In this document: piece by piece, positions 38,701-48,178 of the stretch | How the letters are laid out: every line of letters starts with the position of its first letter | Position numbering within the stretch: position 1 is the first letter of the stretch | Source of the DNA: DASSQJ01 sp963772645 | Lineage (GTDB): Bacteria > Actinomycetota > Actinomycetes > Actinomycetales > Dermatophilaceae | Assembly: GCA_963772645.1 (NCBI GenBank) | Contig: CAVYYD010000014.1 | Location: 1-64,000 of the forward strand | Direction: 5' to 3' | DNA: 64,000 nucleotides | Translations under genes and position numbers: made by a program | The notes under the pieces: generated by a model | What the model saw: only the letters and a program-made list of their open reading frames with translations | What the model was told of the DNA's origin: nothing | Database searches by the model: none

Positions 38701-39396
38701 TCAGAAGAGGCGGTGCTCGCTGCCGTCGATGCCGCGCAGTGCGTCGTAGTCGAGGACGAGGCAGCGGATGCCGCGGTCCTCGGCCAGGGTGCGGGCCTGC
38801 GGCTTGATGACCTGGGCGGCGAGGACGCCGGTGACCGGGGCCAGGTGCGGGTCGCGGTTCATCAGCTCGAGGTAGCGGGTCAGCTGCTCGACCCCGTCGA
38901 TCTCCCCGCGCCGCTTGATCTCGACCGCGACGTGCCGGCCCTCGGCGTCCCGGCAGAGGATGTCGACCGGCCCGATGGCCGTCATGTACTCGCGCCGGCT
39001 CAGCGTGTACCCCTCGCCGAGGGTCGTGATGTGCTCGGCGAGCAGCCGCTGCAGGTGTGCCTCGACACCGTCCTTGACCAGTCCCGGGTCGACGCCGAGG
39101 TCGTGCGCAGCGTCGTGGTGGACCTCGTGCAGGCGCACCCGCAGCCGGTCCTCGGACCTGGCATGCTGCACGACCCACACGGCGGTGACCCCCTCGGCGG
39201 CCTCCGCCTCGTCCGGCTCGACCTCGGCGAAGGCGCACGGTGGCGCCATCCAGTTCAGCGGCTTGTAGGACCCGCCGTCGGAGTGGACCAGGACCGAGCC
39301 GTCGGCCTTGACCAGGAGCAGCCGGGTGGCGAGGGGGAGGTGGGCGGTGAGCCGGCCCTCGTAGTCGACGCTGCACGACGCGATGACCATCCGCAC
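38701..39396 (-). CDS. nucS: Endonuclease NucS (non-canonical mismatch repair)
   Basis: The 231-residue protein has the N-terminal dimer domain (MVIASCSVDYEGRLTAHLP) and a C-terminal RecB-like nuclease with GPVDILCRD, VAVEIKRRGEIDGVEQLTRY, holding the catalytic Asp, Glu and Lys, and QARTLAEDRGI. NucS cuts both strands at mismatches and replaces MutSL in most actinobacteria. GTG 39396 is two codons before an ATG. TAGGGT at 39405-39410 lies 8 nt upstream on the minus strand, favouring the GTG. Confidence 0.95.
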   Translation of the reverse strand: MRMVIASCSVDYEGRLTAHLPLATRLLLVKADGSVLVHSDGGSYKPLNWMAPPCAFAEVEPDEAEAAEGVTAVWVVQHARSEDRLRVRLHEVHHDAAHDLGVDPGLVKDGVEAHLQRLLAEHITTLGEGYTLSRREYMTAIGPVDILCRDAEGRHVAVEIKRRGEIDGVEQLTRYLELMNRDPHLAPVTGVLAAQVIKPQARTLAEDRGIRCLVLDYDALRGIDGSEHRLF

Positions 39397-39445
39397 GAGC
39401 GGACACCCTACCCGGCGCCGGCGCCGGGCACGCGCGGGGAAATGT

Positions 39446-39463
39446 TTAGTACGGTTGAACTAA
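39446..39463. promoter_or_regulatory. MarR-type operator overlapping the exporter start codon
   Basis: TTAGT and ACTAA form an inverted repeat with an 8-bp centre; its last base is the A of the ATG. AT-rich palindromes of this size are typical MarR-family operators, and a marR gene is the second gene of the operon, so autoregulation is likely. Bound regulator would block initiation. Confidence 0.6.
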
Positions 39464-41259
39464 TGAACGAGGCAGCCAGCCCCCGCTACAAGTGGGTCGC
39501 CCTGTCGAACACCACGCTCGGCGTCCTCATCGCGACGATCAACAGCTCGATCCTGCTCATCGCGCTGCCCGACATCTTCCGTGGCCTCGGCATCGACCCC
39601 CTCGCCCCGGGCAACAGCAGCTACCTGCTGTGGCTGATCATGGGCTACCTCGTGGTGACCGCGGTCCTCGTCGTGAGCTTCGGGCGGCTCGGCGACATGT
39701 ACGGCCGGGTGCGGATGTACAACGCGGGCTTCGCGATCTTCACCCTCTTCTCGGTGCTGCTCTCCGTGACCTGGATGACCGGGCAGGCCGGTGCGCTCTG
39801 GCTCATCGTCATGCGGATCCTGCAGGGCGTCGGTGGGGCGCTGCTCATGGCCAACTCGAACGCCATCATCACCGACGCCTTCCCGAGCGACCAGCGCGGC
39901 CTCGCCCTCGGGCTCAACATGGTCTCGGGCATCGCCGGCAGCTTCCTCGGCCTCGTCGTCGGCGGGCTCCTCGCCCCGCTGGAGTGGCGGCTGGTCTTCC
40001 TCGTCTCGGTGCCGGTGTCGCTCTTCGGCACCGTCTGGGCCTACCTCAAGCTGCGTGACACCGGCCTGCGGCGGCCCGGCGGCATCGACTGGTGGGGCAA
40101 CCTCACCTTCGGCGTCGGCCTGGTCGCCCTGCTCGGCGCCATCACCTACGGCATCCAGCCGTACGGGCGCCACCTCATGGGCTGGACGAACCCGTGGGTG
40201 GTGGTCGCCCTCGTCGCCGGCGTCGTGCTGCTCACCGTCTTCACCTGGGTGGAGACCAGGGTCGAGCACCCGATGTTCCACATCGACCTGTTCCGCATCC
40301 GTGCCTTCACCGCGGGCAACGTCGCCAGCCTGCTCTCCGGGCTCGGCCGCGGGGGGCTGATGTTCATCCTCATCATCTGGCTCCAGGGCATCTGGCTGCC
40401 CGAGCGCGGCTACTCCTTCGCCTCGACCCCGCTGTGGGCGGGCATCTTCATGCTCCCGCTCACCGTGGGCTTCCTCGTCGCCGGGCCCGTCTCCGGATGG
40501 CTGTCCGACCGCGTCGGGGCGCGCCCCTTCGCGACCGGCGGGATGCTCATCGCGGCGGCGAGCTTCGGCTGGCTGCTCACCCTGCCGGTGCAGTTCGGCT
40601 ACGCCTCGTTCGCGGGGGCGATCTTCGTCAACGGGGTCGGGATGGGGCTCTTCGCGTCCCCGAACCGCGCCGGGATCATGAACGCCCTGCCGTCCATCCG
40701 GCGCGGGGTGGGGGCCGGGATGAGCACGACGTTCCAGAACACCGCGATGGTGCTCTCGATCGGGATCTTCTTCTCGCTCATGGTCGTCGGGCTCGCCGGG
40801 TCACTGCCGTCGGCGATGGCGGCCGGCCTCGAGGCGCACGGGGTGGGTGCGGGGCAGGCCCACCAGGTGGCGGCACTCCCACCGGTCGCGGTGCTCTTCG
40901 CCTCGCTGCTGGGCTACAACCCGATCCAGTCCCTCCTCGGGGACCAGACGCTCTCGCGGCTGGCCCCGGCGGACGCGCAGTACGTCACCGGGCACGCCTT
41001 CTTCCCCCAGCTCGTCTCCGGGCCCTTCCACGCCGGGCTGACCGTCGCCTTCGGCTTCGCCATCGGGGCCTGCCTCGTCGCGGCTGCGGCCTCGTGGCTG
41101 CGCGGGGGTCGCTACGTGCACGTCGACGAGCCGGCCCCGGGGCCGGGCACGGCGGGGCCGGGCACGGCGGGGCCGGCGGCACGACCGACGGCGCCGCCGA
41201 CAGGGCCGACGGGCCCGGCCGCGTCCCGAGCCGCCGCCGTCCGGGAGGCGGCCTCGTGA
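39463..41259 (+). CDS. MFS drug-efflux transporter, DHA2 (14-span) family
   Basis: The 598-residue transporter has motif A as FGRLGDMYGRVRMYNAG, motif C in the fifth span (MVSGIAGSFLGLVVGGLLAP), and a second-half SGWLSDRVGARPFATGG. The family exports drugs, dyes and other toxic hydrophobics with protons. A Pro/Ala/Gly repeat near the C-terminus (PGTAGPGTAGPAARP) is encoded by a short DNA repeat at 41141-41175. It is coupled to the downstream marR by a 4-bp overlap. Confidence 0.9.
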   Translation: MNEAASPRYKWVALSNTTLGVLIATINSSILLIALPDIFRGLGIDPLAPGNSSYLLWLIMGYLVVTAVLVVSFGRLGDMYGRVRMYNAGFAIFTLFSVLLSVTWMTGQAGALWLIVMRILQGVGGALLMANSNAIITDAFPSDQRGLALGLNMVSGIAGSFLGLVVGGLLAPLEWRLVFLVSVPVSLFGTVWAYLKLRDTGLRRPGGIDWWGNLTFGVGLVALLGAITYGIQPYGRHLMGWTNPWVVVALVAGVVLLTVFTWVETRVEHPMFHIDLFRIRAFTAGNVASLLSGLGRGGLMFILIIWLQGIWLPERGYSFASTPLWAGIFMLPLTVGFLVAGPVSGWLSDRVGARPFATGGMLIAAASFGWLLTLPVQFGYASFAGAIFVNGVGMGLFASPNRAGIMNALPSIRRGVGAGMSTTFQNTAMVLSIGIFFSLMVVGLAGSLPSAMAAGLEAHGVGAGQAHQVAALPPVAVLFASLLGYNPIQSLLGDQTLSRLAPADAQYVTGHAFFPQLVSGPFHAGLTVAFGFAIGACLVAAAASWLRGGRYVHVDEPAPGPGTAGPGTAGPAARPTAPPTGPTGPAASRAAAVREAAS

Positions 41260-41744
41260 GCTCGCCCGCGTCGCGCCCGGCGCTCCACCCGGCCGTCGTC
41301 GCGCTCGCCGGCGAGCTGCGCACCGAGGTCAGCCGGGTCGCCTACCACCTGCGGATCTCGGCCGCCGCCTCGGAGATGACCCCCACCCGGCTCGCCGCCA
41401 TGTCGGCGCTGGAGCTGCGGCCCGAAGGGCTGCGTCCCGGTGACCTCGCGGCGAGGATGGGCATCTCGCCGGCGAGCACGACCCGCCTCGTCGAGGTGAT
41501 GCGGGACGCCGGCTGGCTCAGCAAGGATCGCGACCCCGGCGACCACCGCGCCTTCGTCCTACGGCTCACGGCCGCGGGCCGGCAGGCGCTCGCCGACTTC
41601 CGCCGGCGCAGCACCGGCCGGTTCGCCGAGGACCTCGCCGCGCTCGACCCGCAGGAGCGCGCGGCGCTTGAGGCCGCCGTCCCGGTCCTGCGCCGGCTCG
41701 CCGACGGCCGGCTCGAGCCCCGGCAGGCCCCCTCCCACGGCTGA
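41256..41744 (+). CDS. MarR-family transcriptional regulator
   Basis: The 162-residue winged-helix protein has MTPTRLAAMSALELRPEGLR followed by the recognition helix region MGISPASTTRLVEVMRDAGW and the wing KDRDPGDHRAFVLRLTAAGR. It likely represses its own operon and the MFS exporter through the palindrome at 39446-39463 and releases it on ligand binding. Its GTG start overlaps the exporter stop. Confidence 0.9.
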   Translation: MSSPASRPALHPAVVALAGELRTEVSRVAYHLRISAAASEMTPTRLAAMSALELRPEGLRPGDLAARMGISPASTTRLVEVMRDAGWLSKDRDPGDHRAFVLRLTAAGRQALADFRRRSTGRFAEDLAALDPQERAALEAAVPVLRRLADGRLEPRQAPSHG

Positions 41745-41819
41745 CCGGCCCCGGCCGGCCCTCTCCCACGGTTGATCGGGGCCCGGCCGCGACGCACACT
41801 GGTGCCAGAGGTGAGGCCG

Positions 41820-42239
41820 ATGAGGGCAGCGCTGTGGGTGCTCGTGCTCGTCGTCGCCCCGGGAGGGCTCTTCGTCGCGCAGTGCGAGGGGATCCGCTGG
41901 CTCTCCGAGGGCGAGGCGCCCCGTCCGCTGCGCCCGGTGGTCACCCGCTCCGCCGCCGTCCTGCGCGCCCTCCGGCCGGTCCGCCGGCGCGAGCCGCTGC
42001 CGCAGGTCCTGCTCGCCCTCGAGCTGCGCCGGCTCGCCGCCGAGGTGCGGCGCATCGACGAGGGGCGCCAGCCGCACCGGGCGGCGCGGCTCGCGGCCGC
42101 GCTCGCGGCGTACGACCACGTGCTGCTCCAGCTGTGCGAGGCCGCCCAGCTGGAGCACCCGCGGGGGCTGCCTCCGCTCAGCTCGCGGGTCCGGCTCGAC
42201 CTCGAGGCCGAGCTCGTGGCCAGCGGCGTCGACTGGTGA
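41820..42239 (+). CDS. Hypothetical protein with N-terminal membrane helix
   Basis: The 139-residue protein starts with a hydrophobic segment MRAALWVLVLVVAPGGLFVA and continues with amphipathic, Arg/Leu-rich helices (LPQVLLALELRRLAAEVRRI, LAAALAAYDHVLLQLCEAAQ). It looks membrane-anchored with a helical cytoplasmic domain. GTG at 41811 is an alternative start. No family recognised; it precedes the dehydrogenase gene by 87 bp and a hairpin. Confidence 0.6.
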   Translation: MRAALWVLVLVVAPGGLFVAQCEGIRWLSEGEAPRPLRPVVTRSAAVLRALRPVRRREPLPQVLLALELRRLAAEVRRIDEGRQPHRAARLAAALAAYDHVLLQLCEAAQLEHPRGLPPLSSRVRLDLEAELVASGVDW

Positions 42240-42252
42240 GCCGGCCCCAGTC

Positions 42253-42287
42253 GCAGCCGGCGGGGTAAGAAGCGTCACGCCGGCTGC
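42253..42287 (+). terminator. Hairpin before the 3-hydroxyacyl-CoA dehydrogenase gene
   Basis: GCAGCCGGCG at 42253-42262 is complementary to 42278-42287 with a 15-nt loop. It may end the upstream transcript or act as an operator, since it lies 40 bp before the next start. Confidence 0.45.
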
Positions 42288-42326
42288 ACCTCGTGGGCAC
42301 CGGGGGCCTCTGGAAGGATCGCGGCC

Positions 42327-44105
42327 ATGGCGCGTGACTTCACCACCGTGGGTGTGATCGGACTCGGCACGATGGGCGCGGGCATCGTGGAGGTGTTCGC
42401 CCGCAACCGCATCGACGTCGTGGCGGTCGACGTCGACGATGCCGGCCTCGACCACGGACGCGAGGTCCTCGCCGGGAGCACGAGCCGGGCGCTCTCCCGC
42501 GGCAAGATCAGCCAGGAGGAGCATGACGCGCTGCACGCGCGGGTGCGGTTCACCACGGACCTGCACGACCTCGGCGGCTGCCAGCTCGTCGTCGAGGCGG
42601 TACCCGAGCAGCTCGAGCTGAAGAAGCAGATCTTCGGCACCCTGGACCAGATCGTCTCCCCGGACGCCGTCCTCGCGACGAACACCTCGTCGCTTCCGGT
42701 CACCGAGATCGCGGTCGCCACCTCGGACCCCAAGCGCGTCGTCGGGATGCACTTCTTCAACCCGGCCCCGGTCCTGCAGTTCGTCGAGGTGATCCGCACC
42801 GTCATCACCGCCGAGGACGTCTTCGACGACGTCAAGGCGCTCGCCGAGCGGCTCGGCAAGAAGCCGGTGGTGGTCGGGGACCGCGCGGGCTTCATCGCCA
42901 ACGCGCTGCTCTTCGGCTACCTCAACCACGCGGTCTCGATGTTCGAGAGCCGCTACGCCACCCGCGAGGACCTCGACGCCGCGATGCGCTTCGGCTGCGG
43001 CTACCCGATGGGTCCGCTCCAGCTGCTCGACCTCATCGGCCTCGACACCGCGTACGAGATCCTCGACACGATGTACCGGCAGGGCCGCGACCGGCTGCAC
43101 GCCCCGAGCCCGATCATCAAGCAGATGGTCAGCGCGGGCCTGCTCGGGCGGAAGTCGGGGCGGGGCTTCTACACCTACGCGGCGGCCGGGTCCCCGCAGA
43201 CCGTCCCGGACGCGCAGACGCCGACCGGGGCCGAGGGTGCCGGCGTGCAGGTCCGTCCGGTGCACACGGTCGGGGTGGTCGGCTCCGGGACGATGGCCAC
43301 CGGCATCATCGAGGTCTTCGCCAGGGCCGGCCACGACGTCGTCTACGTCGCCCGCACCGAGGAGCGGGTGGCCGCCGTGCGCACGGCGGTCGCGAAGAGC
43401 ACCGCCCGGGCCGTCGAGAAGGGCCGGATGACCGCCCCCGAGGCCGAGGCGGTCCTCGGCCGGCTCCGTGGCTCCACCTCGCGCTTCGCCCTGGCCGACG
43501 TCGACCTCGTGGTCGAGGCGGTCGCCGAGGACCTCGCGGTCAAGCAGGAGCTGTTCCGCGACCTGGACTCGATCTGCCGGGACGGCGCGATCCTCGCGAC
43601 GACGACGTCCTCGCTGCCGATCATCGACTGTGCCAAGGTCACCTCCCGGCCGCAGGACGTCGTCGGCATGCACTTCTTCAACCCCGCGCAGGTCATGAAG
43701 CTCGTCGAGGTGGTGCACACCGTCTCGACCGCGCCGGACGTCGTCGCCACCGTCCAGGCTCTCTGCGCCGAGGTCGGCAAGGTGCCGGTGACCTGCGGGG
43801 ACCGCTCCGGCTTCATCGTCAACGCCCTGCTCTTCCCCTACCTCAACGACGCGGTGAAGATGCTCGAGGGCAACTACGCCAGCGCCGACGACATCGACAC
43901 CGCGATGAAGACCGGCTGCTCACTGCCGATGGGCCCCTTCGAGCTGCTCGACGTCGTCGGGCTCGACGTCTCGCTGGCGATCGAGCGCGAGCTGTACGTC
44001 GAGTTCCGCGAGCCCGGGTTCGCCCCGGCGCCGCTGCTCGAGCACCTGGTCACCGCGGGGTACCTCGGGCGCAAGACCGGGCGCGGGTTCCGCACCTACG
44101 GCTGA
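42327..44105 (+). CDS. Tandem-fused 3-hydroxyacyl-CoA dehydrogenase
   Basis: The 592-residue protein is two complete 3-hydroxyacyl-CoA dehydrogenases in one chain. Each half has an NAD motif (GLGTMGAGIVEV near residue 12; GSGTMATGIIEV near 315), a catalytic motif (TNTSSLPVTEIAV with GMHFFNPAPV; TTTSSLPIIDCAK with GMHFFNPAQV), and a C-terminal CGYPMGPLQLLDLIGLD or CSLPMGPFELLDVVGLD. It fits acetoacetyl-CoA/3-hydroxybutyryl-CoA conversion in the ethylmalonyl-CoA or polyhydroxybutyrate route. Whether both halves are active is unknown, though both keep the key residues. Confidence 0.92.
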   Translation: MARDFTTVGVIGLGTMGAGIVEVFARNRIDVVAVDVDDAGLDHGREVLAGSTSRALSRGKISQEEHDALHARVRFTTDLHDLGGCQLVVEAVPEQLELKKQIFGTLDQIVSPDAVLATNTSSLPVTEIAVATSDPKRVVGMHFFNPAPVLQFVEVIRTVITAEDVFDDVKALAERLGKKPVVVGDRAGFIANALLFGYLNHAVSMFESRYATREDLDAAMRFGCGYPMGPLQLLDLIGLDTAYEILDTMYRQGRDRLHAPSPIIKQMVSAGLLGRKSGRGFYTYAAAGSPQTVPDAQTPTGAEGAGVQVRPVHTVGVVGSGTMATGIIEVFARAGHDVVYVARTEERVAAVRTAVAKSTARAVEKGRMTAPEAEAVLGRLRGSTSRFALADVDLVVEAVAEDLAVKQELFRDLDSICRDGAILATTTSSLPIIDCAKVTSRPQDVVGMHFFNPAQVMKLVEVVHTVSTAPDVVATVQALCAEVGKVPVTCGDRSGFIVNALLFPYLNDAVKMLEGNYASADDIDTAMKTGCSLPMGPFELLDVVGLDVSLAIERELYVEFREPGFAPAPLLEHLVTAGYLGRKTGRGFRTYG

Positions 44106-44110
44106 GCGGA

Positions 44111-44170
44111 CCCCGAGCTCGGGTGCTCAGGTGGTCGCCGGGGCGACCACCTGAGCACCCGAGCTCGGGG
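44111..44170. terminator. Perfect 60-nt hairpin (29-bp arms, 2-nt loop)
   Basis: 44111-44139 and 44142-44170 are exact reverse complements separated by GG. The stem begins CCCCGAGCTCGGGTGCTCAG. It starts 5 bp after the dehydrogenase stop and ends 10 bp before the -10 box of the next gene. Terminator function is likely; there is no T-run. It is the longest perfect inverted repeat noticed in the window. Confidence 0.75.
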
Positions 44171-44180
44171 ACGCGGTCAG

Positions 44181-44186
44181 TAGGGT
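44181..44186 (+). promoter_or_regulatory. -10 box of the dimethylglycine dehydrogenase-like gene
   Basis: TAGGGT ends 8 nt before GTG 44195. Confidence 0.5.
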
Positions 44187-44194
44187 GGGGCGCC

Positions 44195-46677
44195 GTGAGC
44201 CCGACCGCCGCCCTGCCCGCCCGCGCCCGTGTCGTCGTCGTCGGGGGCGGGGTGATCGGGGCCTCGGTCGCCTACCACCTCGCCCACGAGGGGGAGGCCG
44301 ACGTCCTGCTCCTCGAGCGCGACCGGCTGACCTCGGGCACGACCTGGCACGCCGCGGGGCTGATGACCTGCTTCGGCTCCTTCAGCGAGACCAGCACCCG
44401 GCTGCGGCTGTCCTCGCGCGACCTCTACGGCCGGCTGGAGGCCGAGACGGGGCAGTCGACCGGGTTCCGGCCGGTGGGGCTCGTCGAGGCCGCGGCGGAT
44501 GCCGACCGGCTCGAGGAGTACCGCCGGGTGGCCGCCTTCCAGCGCCGCCTCGGCCTCGAGGTCGAGGAGGTCTCCCCGCGGGAGATGGCCGAGCTCTTCC
44601 CGCTCGCCCGCACCGACGACCTGCTCGCCGGGTTCCACGTCCCCGGGGACGGCCGGGTCAACCCGGTCGACCTCACGATGGCGCTGGCCCGCGGCGCCCG
44701 CGCCCTCGGGGTCCGTATCGCCGAGGGGGTGTCGGTCACCGGCGTCGCGACCCGCCGGCGCGGCGCGGTGGAGGAGGTCACCGGGGTCGAGACCGACGAC
44801 GGCCGGGTCGAGTGCGACGTGGTCGTCAACTGCGCGGGGATGTGGGCTCGAGAGCTCGCCGGGCGCAACGCCGTCGTCGTGCCGAACCAGGCGGCCGAGC
44901 ACTACTACCTCGTCACCGAGCCGATCGACGGGATGAGCCCGGACGCCCCGGTCTTCGAGGACCCCTCCTGCCACGGCTACTACCGCGAGGAGGGCGGCGG
45001 GATGATGGTCGGCCTCTTCGAGCCGGTCGCCGCGCCGTGGCGGGTCGAGGGGATCCCGCCGACTTCTCCTTCGGGACGCTGCCGCCGGACTGGGAGCGGA
45101 TGGCGCCCTTCCTCGAGCGGGCGATGAGCCGGGTGCCGGTCGTGGAGACCGCCGGGCATCCGGACCTTCTTCTGCGGCCCGGAGTCCTTCACCCCCGACC
45201 TCTCGCCGGCGGTGGGGGAGGCGCCGGGCATCCACGGCTACTTCGTCGCCGCCGGGATGAACTCCGTCGGCGTGCTCTCGGCCGGCGGGCTGGGCCGGAT
45301 CGTCGCGCACTGGGTGGTCTCCGGACGGCCGGACGTCGACGTCACCGGCATCGACGTCGCCCGCTTCCGGTCGTGGCAGCTCGACCCACGGCACCGCGCC
45401 GAGCGGACCGCCGAGGTGCTCGGCACCGTCTTCGCCGCGCACGCGCCGGGGACCCAGCTCGCGTTCCTCGCGCGGCGTGTTCGCGCTCCCCGCTGCACGA
45501 GCGGGTCGTGGCCGCCGGCGGCGTACCTGCGCGACGTCTCGGGCTGGGACGCGGCCGCCTGGTACGCCGGCGCGGGCGAGGCGCCGACGGCGGCGCCGAG
45601 CTGGGGCCGGCAGCCGTGGTGGCGGCACTGGGAGGCCGAGCACCGTGCGGTGCGGGAGGCGGTCGGCGTCCTCGACATGTCGTTCATGGCCAAGCTCGCG
45701 GTGCGCGGCCCCGACGCCGGAGCGGTCCTCGACCGGCTGAGCGCCGGTGCCGTCGACGAGCGCGACCGCCGCATCACGTACACCCAGTGGCTCGGCGAGG
45801 ACGGCGGCATCGACGCGGACGTCACGGTGACCCGGCTGGCCCCCGACGACTTCCTCGTCGTCGCCTCCGACACCGCCCACGGCCGGGTCGTCGGGATGCT
45901 GCGCCGGGGCTCGGGTGACGCGCGGGCCACCGTCGAGGACGTCACCGAGGACCTCGCGCTGCTCAGCGTCCAGGGTCCCGCGTCCCGCGCGGTCCTCGCT
46001 GCCCTGGCGCCCGGCGACCGACTGGTCGACGCCGGCGTTCCCCTTCCGCGACGCGCACCGGGTCCGGCTCGCCGGGCCGACGTCCTCGCGGTGCGGGTCA
46101 CCTACGTCGGCGAGCTCGGCTGGGAGCTCTACGTCCGGGCCGGCGCGGCGCTGCGGCGGTGTGGGACGCGCTCTTCGACGGCCGGCGCGGCGCACGGCAT
46201 CCGCCCGGTCGGGCTCGCGGCGCTGTCGAGCCTGCGCCTCGAGAAGGGGTACCGCGACCTCGGGCACGACCTCGACAACACCGACGACGTCTGGGGCGCC
46301 GGCCTGGGTTTCGCCGTGGCGCTCGACAAGCCCGGGCGGCTTCGTCGGCCGCGAGGCGACGCTCGCCGCGAAGGAGGCGGGCCGCCGCGGCGCCGCATCG
46401 TCTCGGTCGTCGTGGCAGGACCCCGAGCCGCTGCTCTTCCACGGCGAGGTGGTGCTGCGGGACGGCGTGCCCGTCGGCGACGTCCGGTCCGGGTCCTACG
46501 GGTGGACGCGTCGGGGCGGCGGTCGGGCTCGCCGGCGTGGCGCACCGAGAGCGGCGTGACCCGCGAGTGGCTCGGAGTCGGGCACGTGGGAGGTCGACGT
46601 CGCGCGGCGCCCGCTACCCGGCCGGCGTCTCGCTGCGCCCGCCCTACGACCCGACGAGCGCCCGCGTGACCGCCTGA
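44195..46677 (+). pseudogene. FAD-dependent oxidoreductase fused to GcvT domains (dimethylglycine/sarcosine dehydrogenase-like), frameshifted
   Basis: The first 290 codons are clean and give a DAO-type FAD domain: VVVVGGGVIGASVAYHLA, SGTTWHAAGLMTCFGSFSET and VVNCAGMWARELAG. Across later frames the rest follows: TFFCGPESFTPDL region, GYFVAAGMNSVGVLSAGGLG, then the folate-binding aminomethyltransferase half (WWRHWEAEHRAVREAVGVLD, FMAKLAVRGPDAGAVLDRL, YVGELGWELYV, LRLEKGYRDLGHDLDNTDD). The whole is about 820 residues, the usual length for enzymes oxidising dimethylglycine or sarcosine with transfer of one-carbon units to folate. At least seven frameshifts fall between 45058 and 46600, in both directions. 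Sequence error and pseudogenisation are both possible. Confidence 0.75.
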
Positions 46678-46685
46678 CTGGTTGG

Positions 46686-46973
46686 ATGGCGGCGGTGCCG
46701 CGCAGCAACCGTCGCCGTCGCGACCTCGAGACCCGGCCGCTCGGAGCCGGCCACCGAGGTGCGCACGGAGTCCTGGCGCGGCCGGCCCTGGCACGTGCGC
46801 CGGCTGACCGGCGCGACGTCGACGCGCGAGTACCGCTGCCCGGGCTGCCACCAGGGCATCGCGGTCGGCACGCCGCACGTCGTGGTCTGGCCCGCCGAGG
46901 GTGTCGATGGGGTCTCCGAACGACGGCACTGGCACACCGGTGCTGGAGCGCCCGCCACGCCGCGCGCCCGTGA
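46686..46973 (+). pseudogene. Small CPGC/HWHT-motif protein, frameshifted
   Basis: Pieces in three frames add up to a protein of about 95 residues known widely in actinobacteria as a hypothetical (often mislabelled ATP/GTP-binding) protein: a basic start VPRSNRRRRDLETRPL, then ESWRGRPWHVRRLTGA, YRCPGCHQGI, PHVVVWPAEG, RRHWHTG and CWSARHAARP. The Cys and His residues could bind zinc. Frameshifts lie near 46755 and 46945. It follows the broken oxidoreductase by 8 bp. Confidence 0.65.
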
Positions 46974-47000
46974 CGGCGACCCCGCCCGGCGGGGCCGCCG

Positions 47001-48178
47001 TCAGGCCTCCGACTGGCGGGGGACGAGGACCTCCTCGTAGAGCAGGAGCAGCCCGGCGGCGACGGGGATCGCGAGCAGCGCCCCGACGATGCCGAGCAGG
47101 GTGCCCCCGACGAGCGCGGCGACGATGGTCACCGTCCCGGGCACCGAGACGGTCCGCTGCATGACGCGCGGGGCGATGACGTAGTTCTCGACCTGCTGGT
47201 AGACGACGTAGTAGATGAGGGCGATGAGGGCCTTCCTCGGCTCGTCGAAGAACGCGACGACGCACGACGACCCCGGCTCCGAGGATGGCGCCGACCATCG
47301 GCACCAGTCCGAGCAGCCCGACGGCCACGGCGAGCACCGCGGCGTACGGGATGCCGACGATGGTCATCATCAGCACGAGGACATGCACGCGTTGAGGGTG
47401 GCGATGAGGACCTGGCCGATGGCGTACGACCCGACCCGCCGCATGATCTCCTCGGAGAGGGCGAGGACGCGGGCCCGGCGGCTGGCGGGGACGACCGCGT
47501 AGGCGGCGTGCTTGACCTTGGGGAGCGAGGCGAGGAGGTAGAGGGTGAGGACGAGGACGGTGAGCACCTGGAAGACGCCGGTGAGGATGGCCTGGCCCGC
47601 CCCGAGGATGCCGCCGAGCACCCCCTCGATGAAGCTCTGGTCGGTGAGCCGTGAGCCGAGCTCCTGCTCGAGCCTGTTGATGATGTCGTAGTGCTGGTCG
47701 AGGTCGCGGACCCAGCCGGTGCCGAGGAGGTCCTGGAGGTACTGCGGCGCCTGTCCGCGCGAGCTGGCCGCCCTGGGTGACCACCGGCGGCACGACGAGG
47801 AAGCCGATGACGGCGAAGGCCGACGATGAGCCCCGAGAAGACGAGGGCCACGGCCGCGCCGCGGGGCATCCGGCGGGCGACGAGGCGGTCGACGACCGGG
47901 TTGAGCGCGAGGGCGAGGAAGAAGGAGACGAGGAGCAGGGTGATCGTCGTGGCGGCGCGGCCCAGGCCGGTCCAGAGCCACCAACGCGAGCAGCGCCCCG
48001 CGTCGCCCCGAAGAACCCGAGGTAGAACGGGCTGTGCCGGTTCAGCGGCTGGCCGACGGCGCCGAAGAGCCCGGCGGGGCTGCCCGGGGGCGTCGGCTCG
48101 ACGGGCACGCTGCCCGCGCCGTCGCCGGTGGGCGGCCGGCTCGCCGAGGACTGCGGGGCCGGTTGGGGCGCGACCATG
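47001..48178 (-). pseudogene. AI-2E family (PerM-like) transporter, frameshifted
   Basis: The assembled product is about 390 residues: a Pro/Ser-rich cytoplasmic start from ATG 48178, FYLGFFGATRGA, membrane segments ATTITLLLVSFFLALALNPVVDRLV, a soluble loop (WVRDLDQHYDIINRLEQELGSRLT), QAILTGVFQVLTVLVLTLYLLASLP, GSYAIGQVLIATLNA, VGLLGLVPMVGAILGA, QVENYVIAPRVMQRTVSVPG and a final LLLLYEEVLVPRQSEA. This is the AI-2E/TerM-like permease topology, for which export of small signals or ions has been proposed. At least four frameshifts occur between 47270 and 47990. Confidence 0.75.

Noticed and set aside
41735..41775. Short imperfect tandem repeat at the end of the MarR gene (CCTCCCACGGCTGACCGG and CTCTCCCACGGTTGATCGG)
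   Set aside because: Only two diverged copies; could be a small duplication but shows no further structure.
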